From: Caulobacter sp. 17J65-9
GTDB taxonomy: Bacteria > Pseudomonadota > Alphaproteobacteria > Caulobacterales > Caulobacteraceae
Assembly: GCF_010975005.1 (NCBI RefSeq)
Contig: NZ_JAAIVC010000014.1
Location: 1 to 44,865 of the forward strand
DNA: 44,865 nt
Reading direction: 5' to 3'
In this document: in pieces, positions 30,797 through 38,347 of the stretch
How positions within the stretch are numbered: position 1 is the first letter of the stretch
Layout: each line of letters opens with the position of its first letter
Position numbers and translations under genes: made by a program
Notes under the pieces: model-generated
What the model was told of the DNA's origin: nothing
The model's input: the letters and a program-made list of their open reading frames with translations, nothing else
Databases searched by the model: none

Positions 30797-31411
30797 TCAG
30801 GCCGCCAGGGCGACGTCCGCGATGCTGCGGTGGGCGGCCTCGATGGCGTCGCGCTTGTGGTCGGGGCCCAGGTTCACCCCCTCGGCGCGGACGAACTCGA
30901 CGTCGGTGACGCCCAGGAAGCCGAACACCGAGCGCAGGTAGCGCTCCTGGTGGTCGATCGCCTCCAGCGGGGTGCCGTTGTAGACCCCGCCGCGCGAGGA
31001 CACGATGATCACCTTCTTGCCGCCGGCCAGGCCCTCGGGGCCGGTCTCGGTGTAGCGGAAGGTCTTGCCGGCCACCGCCACGCGGTCGATCCAGGCCTTC
31101 AGCTGGCTGGGGATCGAGAAGTTGTACATGGGCGCGCCGATCACCACGACGTCGGCGGCCAGGAACTGGTCCATGGTCGCGTCGCTGGCGACCACGTCGC
31201 GCTGCTGGTCGGCGCTGCGCTGGTCTTCCGACACGGCGCGAGCGGCGAACAGGGAAGAGGACAGGTGATCCAGCGGCTCGGCCGCCAGGTCGCGATAGGT
31301 CACTTGCGCGTCCGACGCGCGGCGGAGCTGCTCGGCCACGACCGCGGCGGTGAGGGCGCGGCTCACGGAGTCGCCGCCCATGATGCTGGAGTCCACGTGC
31401 AGGATGTTCAT
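30797..31411 (-). CDS. azoR: FMN-dependent NADH-azoreductase
   Basis: A 204-residue flavodoxin-fold enzyme. The FMN phosphate loop is near the start (HVDSSIMGGDSVSRAL). It is followed by GAPMYNFSIPSQLKAWIDRV and SSRGGVYNGTPLEA, both conserved in AzoR. It reduces quinones and azo compounds by two-electron transfer and is usually part of a response to electrophiles. ATG 31411 gives the normal start MNILHVDSS; a longer in-frame version is not supported. It is divergent from a LysR regulator, which probably controls it, and a strong terminator follows. Confidence 0.92.
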   Translation of the reverse strand: MNILHVDSSIMGGDSVSRALTAAVVAEQLRRASDAQVTYRDLAAEPLDHLSSSLFAARAVSEDQRSADQQRDVVASDATMDQFLAADVVVIGAPMYNFSIPSQLKAWIDRVAVAGKTFRYTETGPEGLAGGKKVIIVSSRGGVYNGTPLEAIDHQERYLRSVFGFLGVTDVEFVRAEGVNLGPDHKRDAIEAAHRSIADVALAA

Positions 31412-31509
31412 GCGCCACCTCTGAAAAACGTTCGCGACGGGGCGTCGCGGGGTGGCGTACATCTATTGCAACAGCGGCAGATACATTAGATGGGAATATA
31501 AGAACTGAC

Positions 31510-31527
31510 CGTTCCCCCGGTGGAACG
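31510..31527. promoter_or_regulatory. Palindrome in the azoR/LysR divergent region
   Basis: CGTTCC-CCCGGT-GGAACG, perfect arms, 15 bases before the LysR ATG. A weaker pair, ATCT-N14-AGAT, lies nearby in 31461-31482. One of these may be the LysR-binding site; neither is an unambiguous T-N11-A LysR box. Confidence 0.35.
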
Positions 31528-31541
31528 ATGCGTGGGGCCTC

Positions 31542-32453
31542 ATGCGCGACCTGAACGACCTGTCCTTCTTCGTGGCGGTGGTGAACCATCGTGGGTTCGC
31601 GCCGGCCGCCCGGGCGCTCAACGTGCCGAAGTCCTCGCTCAGCCGGCGGGTGGCGCGGCTGGAGGAGCGGCTGGGCGTGCGCCTGCTGGAACGCTCCACC
31701 CGTCGCTTCGCCGTGACCGAGGTCGGGCAGGAATTCTATCGCCGCAGCCGCCAGGTGCTGGAGGAGGCCGACGCGGCCGAAGAGGCGGTGGCGCGCGTGC
31801 GGGCCGAGCCGCAGGGCCTGGTGCGGGCCAGCGTGCCGATCAGCTTCGCGCCGGCCCTGGCGCGCGCCCTGCCGACCTTCATGGAGGCCCACCCGCGCCT
31901 GCGCGTGCAGATCCTGCAGACCAACCGCCGGGTCGACCTGATCGAGGAAGGCGTGGACGTCGCCCTGCGCGTGCGCGACCGGCTGGACACCGACGCCGCC
32001 TTCCAACTGAAGCAGCTGGGCAGAAGCCGCAGCTTCCTGGTCGCCAGCCGCGACTTCCTGGACCGCCACGGCCGCCCCTCCAGCGTGGCCGACTTGGCCG
32101 GCCTGCCGACGCTGGGCCAGAACGAAGGCTCGGGTCCGGCGACCTGGGCGCTCAGCGGGCCGGACGGGGCGCTGCAGACCCTGAGCCATGAGCCGCGGCT
32201 GTCCTGCGGCGACTTCGCCGTGCTGCACCAGGCGGCGCTGGACGGCCTGGGCCTGGCCCTGGTGCCGGACATCGTCGCCTGCGCCGACCTGCGCGAGGGG
32301 CGCCTCGAGCAGGTGCTGCCGGACTGGTCGGGCCGGGAGGGGATCGTGCACCTGGTCTTCCCCTCGCGCCGCGGCCTGTTGCCCGGCGTGCGCGCCTTCA
32401 TCGACTTCCTGGCCGAGACCGTGCAGGCGGCGATGGGCGAGGGGCGGTGTTGA
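31542..32453 (+). CDS. LysR-family transcriptional regulator
   Basis: A 303-residue regulator. The N-terminal winged HTH runs to about residue 60 (FVAVVNHRGFAPAARALNVP, SRRVARLEERLGVRLLERST). The substrate-binding domain follows, with VRASVPISFAPALARALPTF and a hinge in the usual place. It belongs to the AaeR/DsdC-like group often found next to azoreductase, quinone reductase or pirin genes. The divergent position next to azoR points to quinone- or electrophile-responsive activation, by analogy with such pairs. The start is well placed because the HTH begins almost at once. Confidence 0.9.
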   Translation: MRDLNDLSFFVAVVNHRGFAPAARALNVPKSSLSRRVARLEERLGVRLLERSTRRFAVTEVGQEFYRRSRQVLEEADAAEEAVARVRAEPQGLVRASVPISFAPALARALPTFMEAHPRLRVQILQTNRRVDLIEEGVDVALRVRDRLDTDAAFQLKQLGRSRSFLVASRDFLDRHGRPSSVADLAGLPTLGQNEGSGPATWALSGPDGALQTLSHEPRLSCGDFAVLHQAALDGLGLALVPDIVACADLREGRLEQVLPDWSGREGIVHLVFPSRRGLLPGVRAFIDFLAETVQAAMGEGRC

Positions 32454-32557
32454 GGGCGTATCTGGGGGGAGACAAACAGCGAGATTTCGACGCAAGGGCC
32501 TAGCGCAACCGCCGCCACGGGCGCATATGCGGCCCCGCTGCACAGCCTGGTGACCCC

Positions 32558-33187
32558 TTGAACAAAGCCGTCCATCCGCACCCCCAGGTCTCCGACCTGC
32601 TGGAGGGGCTCGCCCACCACGAGGGCGGGACCCTGACCGTGCGCGACATCCTCGACCATTTCGGCGAGCGGGCGTTCGGGGCCCTGATGCTGGTGTTCGC
32701 CGCGCCGCTGGTGCTGCCCATGCCGCCGGGCCTGTCGGCCATCCTGGGCGCGCCGCTGGTGTTCATCACCGCCCAGCTGGCCATGGGCCGGCCGCGCCTG
32801 TGGCTGCCGCGCATCCTGGCCGACCGCGAGTTCCGCACCGCCGACTACGCCGCCCTGGTCGAGCGCATCCTGCCCTACCTGCGCAAGCTGGAGGGCCGCC
32901 TGCGGCCGCGCATGACCTTCCTGCTGGGCTTCCTGGCCGAGCGGGTGGTGGGCCTGGTGGCGCTGATCCTGGCGATCATCGTCTTCCTGCCGGTGCCGTT
33001 CGGAAACATGCTGCCGGCCCTGGCCATCGCCGTGCTGGGCCTGGGCCTGGTCGAGCGCGACGGCCTGGCGACGCTGGTCGGCTGGCTGGTGGCGGTGGCG
33101 AGCCTGTTGCTGCTGGCCTTCCTGGCCAAGGCCTTCGCCGCGGCGCTGGCGGCCTTCTTCCTGACGCTCGCGACGGATCCGATCTGA
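32558..33187 (+). CDS. ExoD-family membrane protein
   Basis: A 209-residue inner-membrane protein of the ExoD family. It starts with a soluble helical part (QVSDLLEGLAHHEGGTLTVRDILDHFGERAFGALML) and continues with FAAPLVLPMPPGLSAILG and several hydrophobic helices. ExoD was first described in Sinorhizobium as needed for exopolysaccharide production and alkali tolerance; its biochemical role is unknown. The only usable start is TTG 32558. No polysaccharide gene is next to it. An upstream in-frame ATG is not available. Confidence 0.85.
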   Translation: MNKAVHPHPQVSDLLEGLAHHEGGTLTVRDILDHFGERAFGALMLVFAAPLVLPMPPGLSAILGAPLVFITAQLAMGRPRLWLPRILADREFRTADYAALVERILPYLRKLEGRLRPRMTFLLGFLAERVVGLVALILAIIVFLPVPFGNMLPALAIAVLGLGLVERDGLATLVGWLVAVASLLLLAFLAKAFAAALAAFFLTLATDPI

Positions 33188-33195
33188 TCCCCGTA

Positions 33196-33336
33196 CGTCA
33201 CCCTCGGGCTTGTCCCGAGGGCCCATGGCTCAGCTCCTCGAACGGCGGAATTGTTCGCGCCGCCGTCGCTCGCGCCTAAAGTCCTCGCTGATGTTCCAGC
33301 GGAACGATGGGCCCTCGGGACAAGCCCGAGGGTGAC
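33196..33336. repeat. Palindromic intergenic element, family D
   Basis: CGTCACCCTCGGGCTTGTCC at the left pairs with GGACAAGCCCGAGGGTGACG at the right, perfect 20-base arms. Each arm contains its own hairpin (CCTCGGGCTTGTCCCGAGG). It lies between the convergent exoD-like and lipoprotein genes. Confidence 0.9.
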
Positions 33337-33348
33337 GGGGTTTGGTGC

Positions 33349-33681
33349 TCATCCCCCGCCGCGCTTGCCCAGCGGGTCGCTGATGCAGGCCTCGCGCACT
33401 CGGGCGTTCAGCTTTTCGCGCTTGTCGTCCTGGGCCGCGTCCATGGCCAGCGAGGCGGCCGTGCCGGCGAAGGGCGCGGCGAGGTTGCCCAAGAGGCCGA
33501 CCACGCCGCGCTCCTTGCCCTTGTCGTCGTAGCGAGCGACCGCCTTACGCGCGGCCACGCACTCGCCCGACGTCCATCGCTTGTCGGTGGTGTCCAGATT
33601 GAGCACCGTCTCCTTGGGCGATGATACGCAGGCTCCCAGGCTCAGGCCCAGGAAAGCGACTGTGAACGCGTACTGCCTCAC
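33349..33681 (-). CDS. Small lipoprotein of unknown function
   Basis: A 110-residue protein with a lipoprotein signal and lipobox LGAC (cysteine at residue 18). The mature part contains RWTSGECVAARKAVARYDDK, a glycine/alanine stretch (NLAAPFAGTAASLAMDAAQDD) and a final REACISDPLG. Two cysteines in the mature part could pair. No family is recognised. It is divergent from the small membrane protein at 33810; the shared 128 bases carry a strong stress-type promoter on the other strand. Confidence 0.6.
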   Translation of the reverse strand: MRQYAFTVAFLGLSLGACVSSPKETVLNLDTTDKRWTSGECVAARKAVARYDDKGKERGVVGLLGNLAAPFAGTAASLAMDAAQDDKREKLNARVREACISDPLGKRGGG

Positions 33682-33754
33682 ACGCTACTCCGACGCTACT
33701 GTAACGGCGGTATCTAAAGCGCATGCGCGGTGGAGGTTCCGTCGCGCCCCTAAG

Positions 33755-33779
33755 GGAACGGCTCGGCCGTGCGCCCGTT
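33755..33779 (+). promoter_or_regulatory. EcfG/SigT-type general stress promoter
   Basis: GGAAC at 33755-33759, exactly 16 bases, then CGTT at 33776-33779. This is the alphaproteobacterial general-stress sigma-factor consensus (GGAAC-N16-CGTT). Transcription would start about 20 bases before the ribosome-binding site of the gene at 33810. Confidence 0.65.
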
Positions 33780-33809
33780 ACGACCGCCGTAGCGTTACGG
33801 AGTAGAGTA

Positions 33810-34139
33810 ATGGCGACCGAACGAGTGACCGAGCGCAACGACGGTTCGACCCGCGAGCGGGTCGTCGAGCGCAACGAGAATGCCGGAACCACGGTGGTGG
33901 AGCGCGGCGGCGGCGGAAGCGGCCTGGGCGCGATCGTGGCGATCGTGCTGGGCCTGATCGTCATCGCCGTCGCGGCCTACTTCCTGAGCGGCTTCTATCG
34001 CCAGGAAGCGGTCGAGACCGCCGCGGTCAGCGACGCGGCCGAAAGCGTCGGCGCCGCCGCCGACAATGTGGGCCAGGCGGCCCGCGACGCGGCCGATAGC
34101 ATTCCGGCCCCGGCCGCTCCGGCCGCGCCGTCCAAGTAA
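33810..34139 (+). CDS. Small single-pass membrane protein, probably stress-induced
   Basis: A 109-residue protein. The N-terminal 35 residues are highly charged and hydrophilic, with repeated arginine, glutamate and threonine (TERVTERNDGSTRERVVERN). They are followed by GGGGSG and one membrane helix (GAIVAIVLGLIVIAVAAYFL), then an Ala/Asp-rich tail ending in a Pro/Ala run. No enzyme motif is present. GGAG lies before ATG 33810. A perfect EcfG-type promoter is 31 bases upstream, so it should belong to the general stress regulon. Similar short proteins are common in Sphingomonadales and Caulobacterales stress responses, with unknown role. Confidence 0.7.
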   Translation: MATERVTERNDGSTRERVVERNENAGTTVVERGGGGSGLGAIVAIVLGLIVIAVAAYFLSGFYRQEAVETAAVSDAAESVGAAADNVGQAARDAADSIPAPAAPAAPSK

Positions 34140-34256
34140 GCCTGGGCGCAGCTCGTCCCGGCGCCGCGCTGGGGCGGGCCGCCTTCGGCGACAGGTCCCG
34201 TTAACCCCGACCGCCTAGAGCTGGGCGTCTGCAAACGCAGAAGGGGAGCGGCGGCC

Positions 34257-35390
34257 GTGGTTCAATCAAAGCGTTCCTGGATCGCCTGCATCGCCTGCGG
34301 GCTGGGCCTGATGTCCCTGCTGGGCGTGCTCGCCTTCCATTTTCCAGATCTCCTGACCAGCCAGCAGTTCCGCGCCGTCTACACCGAGCACTTCGCGCGC
34401 ACCCTGCTGCTGATCGGCCTGGTGGCCGCCTTCGGCCTGGGCACCTTCGCCGTCCTGACCGGCCGCAACCGAAAGATCGCCCTGACCGGCGTGCTGAGCG
34501 CGGGCCTGGCGGTGCTGCTGGGCGGGGCCACGGTGCGCTTCGGCCCGATCGCGCAGACGCCGTTCTCGCTGGGCCTCGACTGGTTCCTGATCAGCCTGGT
34601 GATCTCGGCCATCGTCTTCATCCCGATCGAGCGGATGATGGCGGTGCGCCCCATGTCGCCCCTGCGCCCCGAGTGGCGCACGGACATGGGCTACTTCTTC
34701 ATGAGCCACATGCTCATCCAGTTCATCTTCATCGCCGTGACCGCGTCCACGGCGACGGTGGCGGCCTTCGCCGTCTTTCCGGCACTGAAGGGTTTCCTGC
34801 AGGGCCTGCCGGTGTGGGTGCAGTTCCTGATGTGCGTGTTCTTCGCCGACCTGTTCCAGGCCGGCCTGCACCGCGCCTACCACAAGCTGGGCTTCCTCTG
34901 GCGCTTCCACGCCGTGCACCATTCCAGCCGCCACATGGACTGGCTGGCGGGCAGCCGCGTGCACCTGGTCGAGATCGTCCTGACTCGCTGCGCGGTGCTG
35001 TTGCCGCTGGTGGTGCTGGGCTTTTCGGCCGAGGCGGTGAACGCCTACGTGGTGCTGGCCGGCGTCCAGGCGGTGGTGGCCCACGCCAACCTGAGGCTCG
35101 ACTTCGGCTGGCTGGAATACGTGGTCTGTTGCCCGCGCTACCACCACTGGCACCACGCGCGCGACGAGGCCTATGTCGACGCCAACTACGCCATCCACCT
35201 GCCGCTGATCGACATGATGATGGGCACCTTCCGCCGCCCGCCGGCCGGGACCTGGCCGGAGGAATACGGCGTGATTGAGCTGGAGAGCGTGCCGGCCGGC
35301 TTCGTGGCCCAGCACGCCATGCCGTTCGGCAAGCAGCAGACCTTCGAGCGCTACGTCGGCGCGCCCGAGGCTCAGCGCGCCTCGGCGTAA
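34257..35390 (+). CDS. Sterol desaturase/fatty acid hydroxylase-family membrane enzyme
   Basis: A 377-residue membrane protein. Several N-terminal helices precede the conserved histidine clusters of the di-iron hydroxylase superfamily: HRAYH, HAVHHSS and HHWHHARDE, all in the second half. Members hydroxylate or desaturate lipids, sterols, carotenoids or alkylglycerols. The substrate cannot be told, and no sterol or hopanoid gene lies nearby. The GTG start has GGGGAGCGG before it. The extra N-terminal membrane part (about 100 residues before PLRPEWRTDMGYFFMSH) is longer than in small family members. The 3' end overlaps the convergent WYL regulator by 19 bases. Confidence 0.85.
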   Translation: MVQSKRSWIACIACGLGLMSLLGVLAFHFPDLLTSQQFRAVYTEHFARTLLLIGLVAAFGLGTFAVLTGRNRKIALTGVLSAGLAVLLGGATVRFGPIAQTPFSLGLDWFLISLVISAIVFIPIERMMAVRPMSPLRPEWRTDMGYFFMSHMLIQFIFIAVTASTATVAAFAVFPALKGFLQGLPVWVQFLMCVFFADLFQAGLHRAYHKLGFLWRFHAVHHSSRHMDWLAGSRVHLVEIVLTRCAVLLPLVVLGFSAEAVNAYVVLAGVQAVVAHANLRLDFGWLEYVVCCPRYHHWHHARDEAYVDANYAIHLPLIDMMMGTFRRPPAGTWPEEYGVIELESVPAGFVAQHAMPFGKQQTFERYVGAPEAQRASA

Positions 35391-36340
35391 AGCGCCGCCA
35401 GCCGCCGGGCCTCGGCCGCGATCGCGGCGCGCAGGTCCGGCGGGCTCAGCACCTCGGCTTCCGGCCCCAGCTTCATGACTTCGCCGAGCGCGTGCGTCAC
35501 GGATTCGATGGGGATGCTCACGGTGCGCCAGCCGTCCGCGTCGGGCGGCCCGGCGCTCGCGGCGCGTTCGGCCACGACGCGGCCCAGGCGCGAGAGGCGG
35601 GCGAGGCCCGTCCCGGTGACCCGCAGCACCGCCTCGCCGGCGTAGATCTCCTGCTCGAACGCCTGGGTCCGTTCGCTCCACCAGGCCCCGAGGTCGAACC
35701 CCGCCGGGCGGGCGAAACCTTCATCGGTCCGGGTCAGGGCCAGCATGTTGGCGACGCGGTAGGTGCGCACGCTCTCGCCGGCGCGGGCGACCAGGTACCA
35801 GAGCCCCGCCTTCAGCACGAGGCCGAGCGGGTCGAGCGTGCGGCGCACCGGGCCTTTCCAGCTCTCGTAGTCGACCTCGATCCGCGTTTCGGCCCACAGG
35901 GCCTCGGCCACCCCCGTCAGGTGCTCGACCTTGTCGCCCTGCGCGTACCAGCCGACCGGATCGAGGTGGACGCGCGCGCCCTTGCGCCCGGCCTTGTCGC
36001 GCCAGTCGGCGGGCAGGGCGGCGGTCAGCTTCAGCTGGGCCGCGGCGATCGCCGCCTGCAGGCCCAGCGCCTCGGCCGGACCGGGGAGGCCGGAGAGAAA
36101 CAGCGCCTCGGCCTCGGCCAGGGTCAGGCCGGTCAGCTTGGCCCCGTAGCCGTCCAACAGGCGCACGCCGCCGTTGCGGCCACGGTCGGCGTAGACCGGC
36201 ACGCCCGAGGCGCTCAGCTCGTCGAGGTCGCGGTAGACGGTGCGAACCGACACCTCCAGCTCCTCGGCCAGGGCGCCGGCGGTGGTCGCGCCGCGGACCT
36301 GCAGCAGCATCAGGATCGAGAGGAGGCGGCTCGCGCGCAT
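35372..36340 (-). CDS. WYL-domain HTH transcriptional regulator (YafY type)
   Basis: A 322-residue regulator. It has an N-terminal HTH_11 domain (GALAEELEVSVRTVYRDLDE, about residues 22-41), a middle region, and a WYL domain that carries the literal motif (LKAGLWYLVARAGES) with RTYRVANM. A C-terminal WCX extension follows. WYL proteins sense ligands, often nucleic-acid or nucleotide-like, and regulate DNA repair, defence or metabolism. A perfect palindrome lies 24 bases upstream, between this gene and the divergent two-gene operon, and is likely its operator. The 3' end overlaps the convergent desaturase gene. Confidence 0.88.
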   Translation of the reverse strand: MRASRLLSILMLLQVRGATTAGALAEELEVSVRTVYRDLDELSASGVPVYADRGRNGGVRLLDGYGAKLTGLTLAEAEALFLSGLPGPAEALGLQAAIAAAQLKLTAALPADWRDKAGRKGARVHLDPVGWYAQGDKVEHLTGVAEALWAETRIEVDYESWKGPVRRTLDPLGLVLKAGLWYLVARAGESVRTYRVANMLALTRTDEGFARPAGFDLGAWWSERTQAFEQEIYAGEAVLRVTGTGLARLSRLGRVVAERAASAGPPDADGWRTVSIPIESVTHALGEVMKLGPEAEVLSPPDLRAAIAAEARRLAALYAEAR

Positions 36341-36363
36341 TTTTCGATCCTAGCCCAGAAAAG

Positions 36364-36380
36364 CTGACATTCGATGTCAG
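36364..36380. promoter_or_regulatory. Predicted WYL-regulator operator
   Basis: CTGACAT-TCG-ATGTCAG, perfect 7-base arms. It lies between the WYL regulator gene and the divergent operon at 36446. The symmetry and location fit a dimeric repressor controlling both sides. Confidence 0.55.
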
Positions 36381-36445
36381 ATTATCGGTCGTAGGAGGAC
36401 CTCGTGCTCGCCCGCGTCCGGGCTGGCGACTGAGGAGACCCGACC

Positions 36446-36928
36446 ATGTCCGCGCCTGCGTCGACCCGACACGACGACTTCGACTTCCTGACCGGCGCCT
36501 GGGCCGTCACGAACCGCCGGCTGAAACAGCGCCATGTGGGCGCCGACGACTGGGACGAGTTCCCCGGCTCCATGACCTGTCGGCCCCTGCTGGGCGGGGT
36601 CGCCAACGTCGACGAGATCGTCTTCCCGACCAAGGGCTTCTCCGGCGCCACGGTCCGCACCTTCGACCGCGCCAGCGCGCAGTGGTCGCTCTATTGGATC
36701 AACAGCGCCACAGGCGGCCTATTTCCGCCGGTTCACGGGCGGTTCGAGGACGGCCGCGGCGAGTTCCTCGGCGACGACGAAGACGACGGCCGACCGGTGA
36801 AGGTGCGCTTCGTCTGGTCCGACGTCACGCCGGTGTCGGCCCGCTGGGAGCAGGCGTTCTCGATCGACGGCGGCCGGACCTGGGAGGTGAACTGGGTGAT
36901 GGAGTTCAGCCGCACGGGGTTCCAGTGA
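36446..36928 (+). CDS. Hypothetical protein, DUF1579-like lipocalin fold possible
   Basis: A 160-residue soluble protein without signal peptide. It begins with HDDFDFLTGAWAVTNRRLKQR, typical of a group of small beta-barrel proteins that open FDFLxGxW and end WEMNWxMxFxR (here TWEVNWVMEFSRTG). The enzymatic role is unknown. GAGGAG before ATG 36446 is strong. It is the first gene of an operon with the NIPSNAP protein, which overlaps it by 4 bases, and both are likely controlled by the WYL regulator. Confidence 0.65.
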   Translation: MSAPASTRHDDFDFLTGAWAVTNRRLKQRHVGADDWDEFPGSMTCRPLLGGVANVDEIVFPTKGFSGATVRTFDRASAQWSLYWINSATGGLFPPVHGRFEDGRGEFLGDDEDDGRPVKVRFVWSDVTPVSARWEQAFSIDGGRTWEVNWVMEFSRTGFQ

Positions 36929-37707
36929 ACCGCCGCGCCGTTCTCGCCGCCGGCCTCGCCCTGGTCCCGTCCGCCGTCCTCGCTGGAGCCCCGTCCGTGC
37001 AACCCTGTCCGCCGGTCGTCGAACTGCGCCGCTACACCCTCAAGCCCGGCCGCCGGGACGACCTGATCGCGCTGTTCGAGCGCGAGTTCGTCGAGACCCA
37101 GGAGGCGGCGGGCATGACCCTGCTGGGCCAGTTCCGCGACCTCGACGCGCCGGACCGCTTCGTCTGGATGCGCGGCTTCCCCGACATGGAGCGCCGGCGC
37201 GAGGCGCTCGGCGCCTTCTACGGCGGACCGGTGTGGAAGGCGCACCGGGAGGCCGCCAACGACACCATGATCGACTCCGACGACGTGCTGCTGCTGCGCC
37301 GGGTCGTTCTCCCTCCCCTTTATGGGGAAGGACAGGCCGCGTCAGCGGCCAGGGTGGGGGACCGGACCGCTTCCCCACCCGGCCCCTCCGGGGCCACCCT
37401 CCCCATGAAGGGGAGGGAGAGCGTGATCACCGCCACCGTCCTCTACCTGGCCGAACCGGCCGACGCCGACCTGAAGGCGTGGTTCGAGGCGGAGGTCCGG
37501 CCGGCGGGCGATGTGCTGGGCGTGTTCGAGACGGAGGCCGCGGCGAACACCTTCCCGGCCCTGCCGGTGCGCGAGGGCGAACACGCATTCGTCTGGCTGG
37601 CGCGGGGCGCGGGGCCGGAGCGCCTGCCGGCGTGGCTGGAGCGGCGGCTGGTCCGTCCGCCGGAGGTCATGCGGCTGGCGCCGACGCCGCGGTCGCGGTT
37701 GAGGTGA
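36925..37707 (+). CDS. NIPSNAP-family protein with an embedded palindromic element
   Basis: A 260-residue protein starting at a GTG that overlaps the upstream stop (GTGA). A hydrophobic start (RRAVLAAGLALVPSAVLAG) looks like a signal peptide. It is followed by a NIPSNAP domain: CPPVVELRRYTLKPGRRDDLIALFE and FVWMRGFPDMERRREALGAFYGGPVWKAHREAANDTM. NIPSNAP domains have a dimeric ferredoxin-like fold and unknown function in bacteria. Residues about 129-165 are encoded by an inserted palindromic element in an open frame, after SDDVLLLRRV and before ITATVLYLAEP. The second half looks like a second ferredoxin-like unit. A strong bidirectional terminator follows. Confidence 0.75.
   Translation: MNRRAVLAAGLALVPSAVLAGAPSVQPCPPVVELRRYTLKPGRRDDLIALFEREFVETQEAAGMTLLGQFRDLDAPDRFVWMRGFPDMERRREALGAFYGGPVWKAHREAANDTMIDSDDVLLLRRVVLPPLYGEGQAASAARVGDRTASPPGPSGATLPMKGRESVITATVLYLAEPADADLKAWFEAEVRPAGDVLGVFETEAAANTFPALPVREGEHAFVWLARGAGPERLPAWLERRLVRPPEVMRLAPTPRSRLR
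37310..37419. repeat. Palindromic element inside the NIPSNAP coding sequence
   Basis: A 23-base end at 37310-37332, starting CTCCCTCCCCTT, matches the reverse complement of 37397-37419 at 21 of 23 positions. Inner parts GGGTGGGG and CCCCACCC also pair. It is of the same general type as the intergenic families but translated in frame, giving a Gly/Ala/Pro-rich peptide insert. Confidence 0.85.
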
Positions 37708-37708
37708 A

Positions 37709-37737
37709 AAGATCTCCCCCCAGTGGGGGGAGATCTT
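37709..37737. terminator. Bidirectional terminator between the NIPSNAP gene and fixJ
   Basis: AAGATCTCCCCCC-AGT-GGGGGGAGATCTT, perfect 13-base arms with A residues on the left and T residues on the right. It sits between the convergent stops at 37707 and 37745. Confidence 0.85.
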
Positions 37738-37744
37738 GTTTCAG

Positions 37745-38347
37745 TCACCCCGCCGCCAACGCCATACGCACCAGCTCCGACAGGCTGCCGGCCTGCATCT
37801 TCGACATGACGTGGGCGCGGTAGATTTCGACCGTGCGGGGGCTGATCCCTAAGTCGAAGGCGATCACCTTGTTGGCCTTGCCGGCGACCAGGCCGTCCAG
37901 CACCTGGCGTTCGCGGCCCGACAGGGCGTCCAGGCGCTCGCGCACGGCGGCGCGCTCGGCGTCCTGGCGCTCCAGGCCTTCGCGCTGAGTGAGCGCCGCG
38001 CGCACGGCGGCCAGCAGCAACTCGTCGTCGAACGGCTTTTCGATGAAGTCGGCGACCCCGGCCTTCATGGCCTCGACCGCCAGCGGCACGTCGGCGTGGC
38101 CGGTGATCATCACGATCGGATGCGGCGCGCCCAGGGTCTTGAGCCGGCGCACCAGCTCCACCCCGTTCATCTGCGGCATGCGCACGTCGGTGACCACGCA
38201 GCCGGGCTCGAGCTCGTCGTAGGCGTCGAGAAGGGCGGTCGCGGCGTCCCAGGTGCGCGCCTTCAGCCCGGCGCTCTCCAGCAGGAAGGCGATGGAGTCG
38301 CGCACCGCCGCGTCGTCGTCCACCACGTGCACCACCGGCTCAGTCAT
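37745..38347 (-). CDS. fixJ: Response regulator FixJ
   Basis: A 200-residue response regulator. The receiver domain has the phosphorylated Asp54 ([12 protein letters not shown]), the acid pocket VVDDDAAV and Lys in EKPFDD. The C-terminal LuxR/NarL-type HTH is [19 protein letters not shown] followed by [14 protein letters not shown]. With FixL it forms the oxygen-responsive system that in rhizobia and Caulobacter turns on fixK and microaerobic respiration genes. The ATG at 38347 overlaps the end of fixL by 8 bases. A perfect bidirectional terminator follows. Confidence 0.92.
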   Translation of the reverse strand: MTEPVVHVVDDDAAVRDSIAFLLESAGLKARTWDAATALLDAYDELEPGCVVTDVRMPQMNGVELVRRLKTLGAPHPIVMITGHADVPLAVEAMKAGVADFIEKPFDDELLLAAVRAALTQREGLERQDAERAAVRERLDALSGRERQVLDGLVAGKANKVIAFDLGISPRTVEIYRAHVMSKMQAGSLSELVRMALAAG

